Assembly: GCA_017540945.1 (NCBI GenBank)
Contig: JAFYAB010000074.1
Location: 1-55,450 of the forward strand
Length of the DNA: 55,450 nucleotides
Direction of reading: 5' to 3'
Source: Oscillospiraceae bacterium
GTDB taxonomy: Bacteria > Bacillota_A > Clostridia > Oscillospirales > Oscillospiraceae
Each line of letters opens with the position of its first letter. Positions within the stretch are counted from its first letter, which is position 1. Positions 18,510 through 27,016 of the stretch are shown here, one piece after another. The translations under genes and the position numbers were made by a program. Under the pieces are notes generated by a model. It did not search any database and was not told the origin of the DNA. It worked only from the letters and a program-made list of their open reading frames with translations.

Positions 18510-18576
18510 GGAATACCTCCGCGAAGTTCTGGTTCTAAACTACCACAGAAGCCATAAAAATGCAACGAATTTTCGG

Positions 18577-18605
18577 TTTACAAACAGAAAATAATCTGTT
18601 ATGAT
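18577..18605 (+). promoter_or_regulatory. Probable promoter of radC
   Basis: TTTACA (18577-18582), 17 bp, TATGAT (18600-18605). The -10 box covers an upstream in-frame ATG at 18601, which therefore cannot be the translation start of this transcript; this supports ATG 18649 for radC. Confidence 0.6.
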
Positions 18606-18648
18606 AAAAAATACAGAGAGACTGGAACAAGCTGACAGGAGAAGAAAC

Positions 18649-19347
18649 ATGAGGAAGGAAGCTTCAAACAGGGAACAGATCCACGCGGACCACAGGAAGC
18701 GCATGATGGAAAGCTACCTTTCCGCAGGATTTGATGGTTTTTCAGATATAGAGGCCCTGGAGTTTCTCCTGACCTTCAGCATACCCCGCAGGGACGTCAA
18801 CCCCCTTGCCCATAAGCTGCTCCAGGAATTCGGCGAAATCCACCGGGTGTTTGAGGCTCCGATCTCTCAGCTTACCCGTGTTTCGGGCGTCGGTCCCCGT
18901 ACCGCTGCGCTGATCCATCTGACAGCGGACCTCTGGAGCCGCTGCGAGCTGAATCGAATCGGCGCAAAGCTGACGCTTCGTAACATCGGAGATATCGGCC
19001 GTTTTCTGGCTGCCAAGGCGGAGGGGCTTCGGGAGGAACGGGCCTGGCTTCTTTCTCTGGACGCCCAATGCAGGATGATCGAATGCCGGGAGCTCTGCAG
19101 CGGCGCGGTGAACGCGGTCAACCTCCCATTCCGCCGGGTGGTCGAAGCTGCGTTGATGGCCAATGCCACCAGCGTGATACTTGCTCACAATCATACGACC
19201 GGAACGCTGCTGCCCTCTGTTGAGGACATCGAATATACCCGGGACCTGTTCAAGGCCCTGAATCTCGTGGATGTGATTCTGTTCGACCACATCATCCTGG
19301 GCGAACGCAGCTACCTCTCCATGAAGAACAGCAATATGCTCCCATAG
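18649..19347 (+). CDS. radC: RadC/JAB-domain (MPN+) protein
   Basis: A 232-residue RadC-family protein. The N-terminal half has a helix-hairpin-helix element (LTRVSGVGPRTAALI). The C-terminal half is the JAB/MPN fold with the metal-site pattern His180-Asn-His182 and Asp193 (HNHTTG ... PSVED). The usual family motif is HNHPSG, so Pro-Ser is replaced by Thr-Thr. RadC is widely labelled a DNA repair protein, but its biochemical role is unsettled. ATG 18649 follows AGGAGA and sits downstream of a promoter whose -10 box overlaps the alternative start. A strong terminator follows, so it is a single-gene unit. Confidence 0.88.
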   Translation: MRKEASNREQIHADHRKRMMESYLSAGFDGFSDIEALEFLLTFSIPRRDVNPLAHKLLQEFGEIHRVFEAPISQLTRVSGVGPRTAALIHLTADLWSRCELNRIGAKLTLRNIGDIGRFLAAKAEGLREERAWLLSLDAQCRMIECRELCSGAVNAVNLPFRRVVEAALMANATSVILAHNHTTGTLLPSVEDIEYTRDLFKALNLVDVILFDHIILGERSYLSMKNSNMLP

Positions 19348-19358
19348 CGGAACTGACA

Positions 19359-19402
19359 AACTCCTCCCGAATGCGCTGCATTTCGGGAGGAGTTCCCTTT
19401 TT
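19359..19402 (+). terminator. Terminator behind radC
   Basis: An 11-bp GC-rich stem (19359-19369 with 19384-19394), extended by an inner AATGC/GCATT pairing around the loop GCT, followed by CCCTTTTTCCCC. Confidence 0.85.
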
Positions 19403-19438
19403 CCCCCTCTGCGCATAGGATATTCGGGAGGGATCCAC

Positions 19439-19693
19439 ATGTATGAACTGTATATGACGCTTCGCTCGGTGACGCCGGGTCAGAAGGGAAGAGACGCGCT
19501 GCGCCGTGCCGGCGTTGGTTGTGAGCTGATACGGGCGCCCCGTGACATCGCGCCCGGCGGCTGCGCCTATGCGCTGGCGCTGCGGAACCGGGACCGGGAC
19601 AGGGCGCTGTTGACATTGGATCGTGCGGGACTGCGACCGGAGGGGATCTATCGGCGCGGCGCGGACGGGAGCTTTGAGAGGTGCGGCCTATGA
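19439..19693 (+). CDS. DUF3343 family small protein (putative Se/S carrier-like)
   Basis: An 84-residue protein resembling the DUF3343 family, found next to PLP-dependent desulfurase-like enzymes and sometimes to selenium-dependent hydroxylase genes. Visible pattern: an N-terminal strand-helix start (LYMTLRSVTPGQKGRDALRRAG), a central RAPRDIAPGGCAYAL with one conserved cysteine, and a helix-strand end (LLTLDRAGLRPEGIYR). The cysteine in GGCAYAL is a candidate for carrying a persulfide or selenide; that is inference. It has GGGAGGG upstream, and its stop overlaps the desulfurase start (ATGA), so both are made together. Confidence 0.75.
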   Translation: MYELYMTLRSVTPGQKGRDALRRAGVGCELIRAPRDIAPGGCAYALALRNRDRDRALLTLDRAGLRPEGIYRRGADGSFERCGL

Positions 19694-20799
19694 TCTATCT
19701 GGACAATGCCGCCACCACACTGCGCAAACCGCCCGCAGTGGTCCGGGCGGTGACCGAGGCGATCCGAAGCTGCGCCAACCCCGGCCGCGGCGGTCATGCC
19801 GCGGCGGAGCGCGCGGAAGAAACGGTTTGGCGGACTCGCTCCCTGGCGGCCCGGTATTTCGGTATGGAGCCAGAGAACGTATGTTTTACCTGCAACGCTA
19901 CGGAAGGCCTGAATATCGCGCTGCGGACGCTGGTGAGACCGGGGGATCGGGTGCTGATCTCCGGACTGGAGCACAATGCCGTTACCCGCACCCTGACCGG
20001 TATCGGAGCTGCGCTCAGCGTTGTTACAGCGCCTTTGTTTGATGCTGAGGCCTGGCTGAATGGGTTTGAAAAAGCGTTAACGCCCCAGACGAAGGCCGTT
20101 GTATGTCTCCATGTGTCCAATGTGTTCGGTGCGCAGCTGCCGGTTGACCGGATCGGCACCCTATGTGCGGAGCGGGGGATCCCCTTTGTGGTGGACGCCT
20201 CCCAATCCGCCGGGCTGCTTCCCGTCCGCCCGGAACAGTGGAAGGCGGATTATGTCGCGGCGCCCGGTCATAAGGGGCTGCTGGGTCCTCAGGGGACCGG
20301 TCTTCTGCTCTGCAGAAGAAAGACAGAGCCGCTGCGTTACGGAGGAACCGGCAGTCTCTCCATGGATCAGGCTATGCCGGCTGAGCTGCCGGACCGCCTG
20401 GAAGCCGGGACTCTGAACGTGCCGGGGATCGCCGGGCTTGGCGCAGGGATCGCATATCTGGCAGCCCAGGATCCGTCGATGCTCATGGATCGGGAGGAAC
20501 GTCTTCTTTCCTTATGTAAAAACGGTCTTAGATCCATCGGCGCGGAGCTGTTCGAGGGGCCCGGACAAGTGAGCGTCCTGTCATTCCGGATTCCTGGAAT
20601 GGATTGCGAAGAAGCCGCCTCGTTCTACGCAGACCGCGGCGTCGCGCTCCGTGCGGGACTCCACTGCGCTCCGCTGGCCCATCGGACCGGCGGAACGCTG
20701 CCGGAGGGGACAATCCGATTGTCCCTGTCCGTAATGAGCAGGGAAGAGGAGATTCGGGCATTCCTGCAGACGACCCGCAGACTGATCCGGGAAAAATAA
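19690..20799 (+). CDS. Cysteine desulfurase-like class V aminotransferase
   Basis: A 369-residue fold-type I PLP enzyme of the NifS/SufS superfamily. It starts with the typical IYLDNAATT; the Schiff-base lysine is Lys195 in PGHKGLLGPQG; and the sulfur-accepting cysteine is Cys326 in RAGLHCAPLAH. It should remove sulfur (or selenium) from cysteine (or selenocysteine) as an enzyme-bound persulfide. Its short active-site loop and the fused DUF3343 neighbour place it with the EF2568-like group rather than with IscS or SufS of Fe-S assembly, and no suf or isc genes are adjacent. The start ATG 19690 overlaps the DUF3343 stop by 4 bp. Confidence 0.88.
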   Translation: MIYLDNAATTLRKPPAVVRAVTEAIRSCANPGRGGHAAAERAEETVWRTRSLAARYFGMEPENVCFTCNATEGLNIALRTLVRPGDRVLISGLEHNAVTRTLTGIGAALSVVTAPLFDAEAWLNGFEKALTPQTKAVVCLHVSNVFGAQLPVDRIGTLCAERGIPFVVDASQSAGLLPVRPEQWKADYVAAPGHKGLLGPQGTGLLLCRRKTEPLRYGGTGSLSMDQAMPAELPDRLEAGTLNVPGIAGLGAGIAYLAAQDPSMLMDREERLLSLCKNGLRSIGAELFEGPGQVSVLSFRIPGMDCEEAASFYADRGVALRAGLHCAPLAHRTGGTLPEGTIRLSLSVMSREEEIRAFLQTTRRLIREK

Positions 20800-20819
20800 A
20801 AACAGCAAAAAGAAAGCAC

Positions 20820-20848
20820 TTGCTATTTCGGCGGGAATGCAGTATAAT
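20820..20848 (+). promoter_or_regulatory. Probable sigma-A promoter of cdaA
   Basis: TTGCTA (20820-20825), 17 bp, TATAAT (20843-20848), about 65 bp upstream of the cdaA start and 20 bp after the desulfurase stop. Confidence 0.7.
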
Positions 20849-20913
20849 TTATTAGATAAAATAGGATTACTATATGGAGAGCTCTATATCCATAACATAG
20901 GCAGGAGATTTTC

Positions 20914-21798
20914 ATGAAAGAAATTCAGGAGTTTTTTTCCAATCTGAAAAGCACCTTTCCCAGCTTTGACGTCACGGATGCCATTGACATTCTCGTGGTA
21001 GCCGGACTGATTTATTATGTCATCAAGCTGATCTGGAACACCAGCGCCAGGCGGATCGCCTGGGCGATCGTGATCCTTCTGCTGGCGACCCTTCTCACTG
21101 AGGTGCTGAATCTGCACACGGTCAACTATCTGTTGGACCGTGTGCTGCAGTTGGGCTTTGTTGCTCTGGTGATCGTGTTTCAGCCGGAGCTCAGAAGACT
21201 GCTGGAGCGAGTGGGCAGCAAGGCCAGCGACGTGAAAAACCTGTTCAGTCTCAGCAATACGAACAACCAGTCTGAAGCGCCGGAGGCCATCGAAGAGGTC
21301 GTATCCGCCTGCGAGACCATGTCCGCGGAGCGGATCGGCGCCCTGATCGTGTTTGAACGCAGCAATTCCCTGGAACAGATCGCCGCCACCGGCACCCGTG
21401 TGGATGCTGCGGTCTCCGAGGAATTGATCCGCAATATCTTTTTCCCGAAGGCTTCGCTGCATGACGGTGCCATGATCATTCAAAACAGCCGGATCCTGGC
21501 GGCCGGCTGCGTGCTGCCCCTGTCGGAGAACCGTTCTCTTTCCACGGATCTCGGCACCCGGCATCGCGCAGGCGTCGGTATGAGCGAGACCAGCGACGCG
21601 GTGATCGTGATTGTATCAGAGGAGACCGGCGCGATTTCTGTGGCCATCGGAGGAATGCTGAAGCGGCATTTGGCCAAGCAGACCCTTCAAAAGCTTCTCA
21701 CGCAGGAGCTGATCGGGGAGAACAAAGCCCGTCCCAATGTTTTGAACATCATCAAGAACCGCAGAAAAGGAGGCGACGACAATGTCTCAGGGCGGTAA
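20914..21798 (+). CDS. cdaA: Membrane-bound diadenylate cyclase CdaA
   Basis: A 294-residue enzyme that condenses two ATP into the second messenger c-di-AMP. The N-terminus has three membrane helices (about residues 18-40, 45-65 and 70-88). The DAC domain follows, with the catalytic DGA at 184-186 (LHDGAMII) and the RHR motif at 216-218 (GTRHRAG). Family members act at the membrane, where c-di-AMP controls potassium and osmolyte uptake and wall homeostasis. The C-terminal tail is longer and more basic than usual. The gene end overlaps cdaR by 17 bp, a conserved coupling. glmM, which often follows cdaR, is not present here. Confidence 0.96.
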   Translation: MKEIQEFFSNLKSTFPSFDVTDAIDILVVAGLIYYVIKLIWNTSARRIAWAIVILLLATLLTEVLNLHTVNYLLDRVLQLGFVALVIVFQPELRRLLERVGSKASDVKNLFSLSNTNNQSEAPEAIEEVVSACETMSAERIGALIVFERSNSLEQIAATGTRVDAAVSEELIRNIFFPKASLHDGAMIIQNSRILAAGCVLPLSENRSLSTDLGTRHRAGVGMSETSDAVIVIVSEETGAISVAIGGMLKRHLAKQTLQKLLTQELIGENKARPNVLNIIKNRRKGGDDNVSGR

Positions 21799-23044
21799 GA
21801 AAATCGCATTCATGCTGGCCTCTCTTTTCGCGGCCGTCCTTCTGTGGCTATACGTTGTCACGGTCGTCGCCCCGGAAGCCACCACCAGCGTCAGCGGGAT
21901 TCCCATCAGCATTGACGGTACGATCATTTTAGAGGAGCGCGGCCTGATCATTACCAATCAGGATGTCAGCACGCTGTCGCTGAATGTCAGCGCGTCACGT
22001 GTGAATCTGTCCAAACTGAACGCCGACTCCATTCGCGTGAACGCTGACGCCAGCCGTATTCGTGAGCCGGGTGAGTATCCGCTCACCTGTACTGTCACGT
22101 TCCCCGACACCGTGCGCTCCAGTGAAGTGGATATCCTCCGCAAGAGCCCGGAAGCCGTTACGATCACGGTCAGTCGCCTGGAGAGAAAAACGATTCCCGT
22201 TACCCTGAACTGGACGGGCGACCTTAAGGAAGGTTTCCTTTTGGAGGCGGACAACGCCGTGATGGATCCGGCTGAGGTTGTGGTTATCGGACCGGACTAC
22301 GAGGTGGAGCAGATCAAGGAGGCTGTGGTCTCCTACAATGTGTCCGACCTGGAGGAGACCGTGATTGATACCGTTCCCCTTTCCTTCCTGAACGAGGAAA
22401 AAGAAGAGGTGGAATTCTCGGATCTCACAAGCGTCAACGCCTCGCAGGTCAATATGACGCTTCCTGTGCTTCGGACCAAGGAAATCAAGCTGGAAGTCAA
22501 CATGCTCGAGGGCGGCGGCGTGAGTAAAAACAACGTGAAGGTTCAGATGGAGCCCAAATCCATTTGGGTAAAGGGACCTGCCGATTCCATCGAGCGGCTG
22601 GAGGACAGCTTCATCGTCGGAACGGTGGATCTGTCAACCCTTTCCGATCGGGAGGAAAAGACGTTCTTGCTCTCTCTGCCCACCGGCGTTACAAATGTCA
22701 GCGGCGAGGATCAGGTGACCGCTTCCTTCCGCATTACCGGCGTCAGAACAGACACCATCTCCATCTCCGATATCCGTCTGGTAAACGAGCCGGAGGATTA
22801 TATCACGGAGATTTCCACCCGAACAGTCCGGGTCGTGATCCGCGGCGGCAGCGAAGAAATCCGGGAGATCAAGCAGAACGCGGATAACGGCTTCTATATC
22901 CTGGCAGATCTGACCGACTATGACCAGACCGGCGCATTTACGGTCCCCGGACGGGTCATGAACGACAGGCACCCTGATATTGGCATCATTAGCTCGGTTG
23001 AGATCGGCGTGGTGATTTCCTATTACAGCAATCCTGAGGATTGA
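21782..23044 (+). CDS. cdaR: YbbR-domain protein, regulator of CdaA
   Basis: A 420-residue protein with one N-terminal membrane helix (about residues 9-29, [19 protein letters not shown]) and an extracytoplasmic part built of repeated YbbR domains, visible as recurring segments of the type LNWTGDLKEGFLL, PAEVVVIGPDYEVEQIK and PKSIWVKGPADSIERL. CdaR binds CdaA in the membrane and modulates its activity. Start ATG 21782 lies inside cdaA behind AAAGGAGG. The next gene starts 15 bp after the stop, so the transcript probably continues. Confidence 0.92.
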   Translation: MSQGGKKIAFMLASLFAAVLLWLYVVTVVAPEATTSVSGIPISIDGTIILEERGLIITNQDVSTLSLNVSASRVNLSKLNADSIRVNADASRIREPGEYPLTCTVTFPDTVRSSEVDILRKSPEAVTITVSRLERKTIPVTLNWTGDLKEGFLLEADNAVMDPAEVVVIGPDYEVEQIKEAVVSYNVSDLEETVIDTVPLSFLNEEKEEVEFSDLTSVNASQVNMTLPVLRTKEIKLEVNMLEGGGVSKNNVKVQMEPKSIWVKGPADSIERLEDSFIVGTVDLSTLSDREEKTFLLSLPTGVTNVSGEDQVTASFRITGVRTDTISISDIRLVNEPEDYITEISTRTVRVVIRGGSEEIREIKQNADNGFYILADLTDYDQTGAFTVPGRVMNDRHPDIGIISSVEIGVVISYYSNPED

Positions 23045-23058
23045 GGCGGGAGATCCAC

Positions 23059-23979
23059 ATGTTCGGCTATGTCAGACCTCGCCGCGACCTTCTGAGCCAG
23101 GAGGACTATGAGGCTTACCGCGCCGCCTATTGCGGCCTGTGCCGGGCGCTGGGAAAGCGGTATGGGTTTTTTGCCCGCTTCCTGGTCAATTACGATATGA
23201 CCTTCCTCTATCTGCTGCGGGCCTCTGCTGCGGAAGCGGCGCCGGTAAAGGACTGCTGGTGCCCGGCCCGCGTCTGCGGGAAAAAGCGATGCGCCCTGGA
23301 TCCGGAGGGCTATGAAACGGTGGCCGCCTGTACGCTTATCCTATGCGTGGAGAAGCTACGGGACAATATTCGGGACAAGGGCCTTCTCCGGGGGTTGCCC
23401 TACAGATTCCTGGCTGGCTTTTTCCGCCGTGCTTATCGAAAGGCGGCAAAACGCTGTCCGGACTTCGCCGAGCTGACAGCAGTTCAGCTCCGCTCGCTCC
23501 ATCAACTCGAAGCGGCGAAAAGCCCTTCCATCGACGCCACAGCGGACGCCTTTGCCCGGATCGTGGCGGGCTGCGCTTCAGATCTGGAAACCACGGCGCT
23601 GCGCCGCCCCATGGAGCAGATCCTATATCATACCGGCCGTTTCCTGTATCTGGCGGATGCGCTGGACGATTTGCGGGAGGACTGTGAGCAAAACGCGTAC
23701 AATCCGCTTCGTTTTCGCTTTCAGCCGGAAAAGGGCACTCTGACCGAGGAGGATCTGGCGTATCTGACCCAACTGACCGACAGTTCCGTCAATCTCGCCG
23801 GCGCGGCGCTGGTGCTGCTCCCGACCCGTGCACACGAATCCCTGCTGGAGAACATTATCTATCTCGGTTTGCCTGCTGTATTTGCGGCTGTAAAAGCCGG
23901 TAAATTTCAGGCGCGGGCGAAACTGTGGACCCGCAGAGATCCAAGAAAGAAACAGCATAAAACGCCTGATTCAGAATAA
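23059..23979 (+). CDS. DUF5685 family protein
   Basis: A 306-residue protein of unknown function. It begins [20 protein letters not shown] and has a cysteine cluster typical of the family (YCGLCRAL, then [15 protein letters not shown]), perhaps binding metal. The C-terminal half is all-helical with an acidic patch [17 protein letters not shown] that resembles, superficially, the Asp-rich metal motif of all-alpha prenyl-transfer enzymes. No membrane segment. ATG 23059 is preceded by GGCGGGAGA. It sits between cdaR and a J-domain gene, and is likely in the same transcript. A catalytic role is conjecture. Confidence 0.8.
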   Translation: MFGYVRPRRDLLSQEDYEAYRAAYCGLCRALGKRYGFFARFLVNYDMTFLYLLRASAAEAAPVKDCWCPARVCGKKRCALDPEGYETVAACTLILCVEKLRDNIRDKGLLRGLPYRFLAGFFRRAYRKAAKRCPDFAELTAVQLRSLHQLEAAKSPSIDATADAFARIVAGCASDLETTALRRPMEQILYHTGRFLYLADALDDLREDCEQNAYNPLRFRFQPEKGTLTEEDLAYLTQLTDSSVNLAGAALVLLPTRAHESLLENIIYLGLPAVFAAVKAGKFQARAKLWTRRDPRKKQHKTPDSE

Positions 23980-24007
23980 AGAACGAAGATCCAAAGGAGA
24001 ACGACAG

Positions 24008-24610
24008 ATGAAAGATCCCTACGAGGTGCTGGGTGTTTCCCGCACCGCTTCAGACAGTGAGATCAAATCCGCCTACCGCGAACTGGTAAAAAAGTACCAT
24101 CCCGATAACTATGCCAACAATCCCCTGGCTGACCTGGCCTCCGAAAAAATGAAAGAGATCAACGAGGCCTACGACGCCATTACCAGGGCCCGCAGCGGCT
24201 CCGGTACCGGCTATCAAAGCAGCGGAAGCAATCAGAGCGGCTATCAGAGCTATAACAGCTACAGCCAGTCCAACGCGTCCTATGTCCAGGTCCGCTCCTA
24301 TATCAACCAGAACCAGCTTGACGCCGCGGAATCCCTGCTCAATACCGCTGCGAACAGAGACGCAGAATGGTACTATCTGAAGGGAACCATTGCCTATCGC
24401 CGCGGCTGGCTGGATGAAGCCCGGCAGAATTATCAGACTGCCGTTGCCATGGTGCCGGGCAACTACGAATATCAAAACGCGCTGCGCACGGTTCAGGGCG
24501 GATATACACCCTATCGCCAGAACAATTATCAGCGCAATGAGATGGACACCGCCTGCGATATCTGCAACACACTCTTGTGCCTGAACTGCCTGTGCGGAGG
24601 CTGTCGATGA
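24008..24610 (+). CDS. J-domain protein with TPR-like region and cysteine-rich tail
   Basis: A 200-residue protein. Residues 1-65 are a J-domain with the intact HPD triad (KKYHPDNY), which stimulates the ATPase of DnaK. A Ser/Gly/Tyr/Gln-rich low-complexity linker (about 68-95) follows. Residues 96-165 look like TPR-type helical hairpins ([32 protein letters not shown]). The last 25 residues contain six cysteines ([19 protein letters not shown]). It is not classical DnaJ: the G/F and zinc-finger domains are missing. AAAGGAGA precedes the ATG. It overlaps the next gene by 4 bp and has a degenerate paralogue at 25182. Confidence 0.88.
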   Translation: MKDPYEVLGVSRTASDSEIKSAYRELVKKYHPDNYANNPLADLASEKMKEINEAYDAITRARSGSGTGYQSSGSNQSGYQSYNSYSQSNASYVQVRSYINQNQLDAAESLLNTAANRDAEWYYLKGTIAYRRGWLDEARQNYQTAVAMVPGNYEYQNALRTVQGGYTPYRQNNYQRNEMDTACDICNTLLCLNCLCGGCR

Positions 24611-25143
24611 GCCGCACCAAAAAGTTGACCGTCTCCGCGCTGATTGCCGCCGTTTGTGTGATTTGTCTGGCCTTGAGTCTTGTGATCCCCCGGGTGACGC
24701 TCTCCCTGGCAGCCCTCGCCGGGATTTTTCCTGCTGCGCTTGTCATGGTCTGCGGCTATGCTTGGGCGGCGGGCGCCGCAGCGACAGCTGCCCTGCTGGC
24801 GCTGCTGCTTCTGCCTGACAAGACGGCAGGCATCTGGTTTCTATTCTTTTTCGGACACTATCCCATCTGGAAGGCTCTGATCGAAGGCCTTCAGGCCAAA
24901 ATCGGCAAGCCTTGGATGGGCTGGGCTTTGAAGCTCCTGGGCTTTGCGGTCTGTATGGCGCTGCTCTATTTCCTCTTTGGAAAACTGTTTGTGGCAGGCA
25001 TTCCCTATGCCTTTTCCGAATACACCGCGGGGCCTTATATCCTGGTGATTGCCCTGCTGCTGGCCTTTGTGGTGTACGACATCGCCTTTTCCATCCTCAT
25101 CAACTGGTTCCGGATCAAGATCCTGCCGAAGCTGCAAGGATAA
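24607..25143 (+). CDS. Polytopic membrane protein of unknown function
   Basis: A 178-residue, very hydrophobic protein with about five membrane helices (roughly residues 7-27, 33-65, 75-90, 105-125 and 140-165) and a basic C-terminus ([10 protein letters not shown]). I recognise no family with confidence; the overall shape recalls small integral membrane components of Clostridia. The start ATG 24607 overlaps the stop of the J-domain gene (ATGA), and the next gene, a J-like paralogue, begins 38 bp after the stop. This fixed sandwich suggests that the membrane protein and the two J-type proteins work together, possibly by recruiting a DnaK to the membrane; that is inference. Confidence 0.75.
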   Translation: MSRTKKLTVSALIAAVCVICLALSLVIPRVTLSLAALAGIFPAALVMVCGYAWAAGAAATAALLALLLLPDKTAGIWFLFFFGHYPIWKALIEGLQAKIGKPWMGWALKLLGFAVCMALLYFLFGKLFVAGIPYAFSEYTAGPYILVIALLLAFVVYDIAFSILINWFRIKILPKLQG

Positions 25144-25181
25144 GCGCTGAAAGAACCGCCCCTTCGACGTGAGGGAAACAT

Positions 25182-25787
25182 ATGAACATCGAAAAACAAA
25201 ACGCCCTTCGGGTCCTTGGGCTTCCGGAAACCGCGACGCCCGAGGAGATTCGGGCGGCCTATGACAAGCTGGAGGATCGCTACAGCGAAGCAAACTATTT
25301 TGGAAGTCCCCTCTGGGATATGGCGGCGGAGAAGCGGGAACTGATCCGCGCCGCTTACGCAGAGTTGTCTCAGGAGGAGCCCTCCGCGGCGCAGCCGGCG
25401 GTAATTGCACCGGAGCGTCCTGAAAGCTCGGTCAGCCTCCGCGTCCGCAAGCTTCTGAACGCCAATGATCTGGACGGCGCGGAACAACTCCTGTTATGCC
25501 AAGCGGAGCTGGAATCAAATCCCGAATATGTCTATCTGCGGGGGATGATCTGCTGGAAACGCGGCTGGCTTGACGAAGCGACGCAATATGTGGAAAAAGC
25601 ATCCGCCATGGCCCCGAAGAATACCGAATACCGGGCTGCCTGCGAAAAGGTGAGGGCCGGGCTGCCGGCTTCCGCAAAGCTGAAGCAGTCGCTGAAAAGG
25701 AAAGAGACCTGCGGCGTCTGCGGCGCATGCGCGGGAGAATGTGCCTGCGAAATGCTCTGCGAGAGCATCTGCGGACTTTTGGGATAA
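25182..25787 (+). CDS. Degenerate J-domain paralogue with TPR-like region and cysteine tail
   Basis: A 201-residue protein with the same plan as the J-domain protein at 24008: a J-like N-terminus (ALRVLGLPETATPEEIRAAY), a TPR-like middle (DLDGAEQLLLCQAE, YVYLRGMICWKRGWLDEA) and a cysteine-rich end (CGVCGACAGECACEMLCESICG). At the position of HPD the alignment DRYSEANYFGSPL against [13 protein letters not shown] shows Ser-Glu-Ala, so it should not activate DnaK. The Ala/Glu-rich linker replaces the Ser/Gly/Tyr linker of the paralogue. The ATG at 25182 has GAGGGAA upstream. It probably ends this operon: the 76 bp that follow are AT-rich. Confidence 0.82.
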   Translation: MNIEKQNALRVLGLPETATPEEIRAAYDKLEDRYSEANYFGSPLWDMAAEKRELIRAAYAELSQEEPSAAQPAVIAPERPESSVSLRVRKLLNANDLDGAEQLLLCQAELESNPEYVYLRGMICWKRGWLDEATQYVEKASAMAPKNTEYRAACEKVRAGLPASAKLKQSLKRKETCGVCGACAGECACEMLCESICGLLG

Positions 25788-25863
25788 GAAATGTTTTGAA
25801 GGCAATTTCAAAGAAATATTGTCGTTTATCTTTCAAATATCAATTCATAAGGAGCGAGCGATT

Positions 25864-26742
25864 TTGATCAAGAGCATGACGGGATACGGACGGGCTGTCG
25901 GTGTGTTTGCGGACAAGCAGATCACCGTGGAGCTCCGCTCCGTGAACAACCGATATCTGGATTGCGCCGTGAAGCTGCCCCGGCTCTACGCCTTTTGCGA
26001 GGACGCTGTCAAGCAGGCTGTGAAACAGTCGGTCTCCCGGGGCAAGGTGGACGTGTTCGTGACCGTGAACCTGACCCAGAGCAGCGATGTGGCGATCGGC
26101 CTGAACCGTCCGGTGCTGGAGGGGTATCTGGCCGCCATGAAGGCCATGGCGGACGGCTATCCGGTCCGGGATGACATCAGCGTCAGCACCCTATCCCGGC
26201 TGCCGGATGTCTTTACCGTGGAAAAAGCGGAGCAGGACGAGAATTTGCTCAAGGAACAGCTGCTCAGCGTCGTCCGGGAGGCCCTGGACGGCTATAATGC
26301 CATGCGTGCCGCGGAGGGCGAAGCCCTTGCCAAAGATCTGATTGCCAAAGCGGAGCTGATTCTCGAGAAGGTGGCGTTTGTAGAGGAGCGATCCCCCAAA
26401 ACCGTCGCGGAGTACCGGGAAAAGCTGCTGGCAAAAATGCAGGAGCTCCTGGCCTCCACCGACGTGGATGAAGCCCGGATCCTGACAGAGGCCGCCATTT
26501 ATGCCGATAAGGTGGCGACGGACGAGGAAACGGTTCGTCTTCGCAGCCATCTGGATCAGCTGCGGACCATGCTGCGTTCCGCGGAACCCATCGGCAGGAA
26601 GCTGGACTTCCTGATGCAGGAGATTAACCGGGAGACCAACACCATCGGCTCCAAGTGCTCGGATCTGGAGATTGCCCGTACCGTCGTAGACGTGAAAGCG
26701 GAGCTGGAAAAGATCCGTGAGCAAATACAGAATATCGAGTAA
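25864..26742 (+). CDS. YicC family protein (endoribonuclease-type)
   Basis: A 292-residue protein starting with TTG at 25864, giving the family's universal beginning (M)[16 protein letters not shown] lies 9 bp upstream, so the rare start is well supported. YicC homologues were reported to act as endoribonucleases; the C-terminal DUF1732 part is present ([10 protein letters not shown], then [21 protein letters not shown]). It opens the conserved Firmicutes order yicC-remA-gmk-rpoZ. The upstream 76 bp are AT-rich and probably hold the promoter, but no clean hexamer pair was found. Confidence 0.93.
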   Translation: MIKSMTGYGRAVGVFADKQITVELRSVNNRYLDCAVKLPRLYAFCEDAVKQAVKQSVSRGKVDVFVTVNLTQSSDVAIGLNRPVLEGYLAAMKAMADGYPVRDDISVSTLSRLPDVFTVEKAEQDENLLKEQLLSVVREALDGYNAMRAAEGEALAKDLIAKAELILEKVAFVEERSPKTVAEYREKLLAKMQELLASTDVDEARILTEAAIYADKVATDEETVRLRSHLDQLRTMLRSAEPIGRKLDFLMQEINRETNTIGSKCSDLEIARTVVDVKAELEKIREQIQNIE

Positions 26743-26752
26743 GGCGGCTCAT

Positions 26753-27016
26753 ATGAAATTGATCAATATCGGCTTTGGAAATCTGGTCTCCGCGCAGCAC
26801 TTGCTCACCGTTATCAGTCCCGATTCCGCTCCCGTTAAGCGCTTGGTGCAGGAAGCACGGGACCGGGGCATGCTGATCGACGCCAGCTTTGGCAGAAAAA
26901 CCAAATCGGTTCTGATGATGGATACGGATCATGTGATCCTGTCCGCACTGGATCCGAAGATCATCCGCGGACGTGCGGAGGGCCTGGATGAGGAGGAAGA
27001 AGATGAAAAAGGGTAG
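26753..27016 (+). CDS. remA: RemA family (DUF370) DNA-binding regulator
   Basis: An 87-residue protein of the RemA/YlzA family: starts [14 protein letters not shown], then the conserved [19 protein letters not shown]. In B. subtilis RemA activates biofilm matrix and osmoprotection genes as a ring-shaped DNA-binding oligomer. ATG 26753 lies 10 bp behind yicC with GGCGG upstream. The acidic tail ([11 protein letters not shown]) overlaps the start of gmk by 14 bp. Confidence 0.92.
   Translation: MKLINIGFGNLVSAQHLLTVISPDSAPVKRLVQEARDRGMLIDASFGRKTKSVLMMDTDHVILSALDPKIIRGRAEGLDEEEEDEKG

Noticed and set aside
18601..18648. ATG 18601 as the radC start
   Set aside because: It falls inside the predicted -10 box and lacks a ribosome-binding site; ATG 18649 has AGGAGA upstream.
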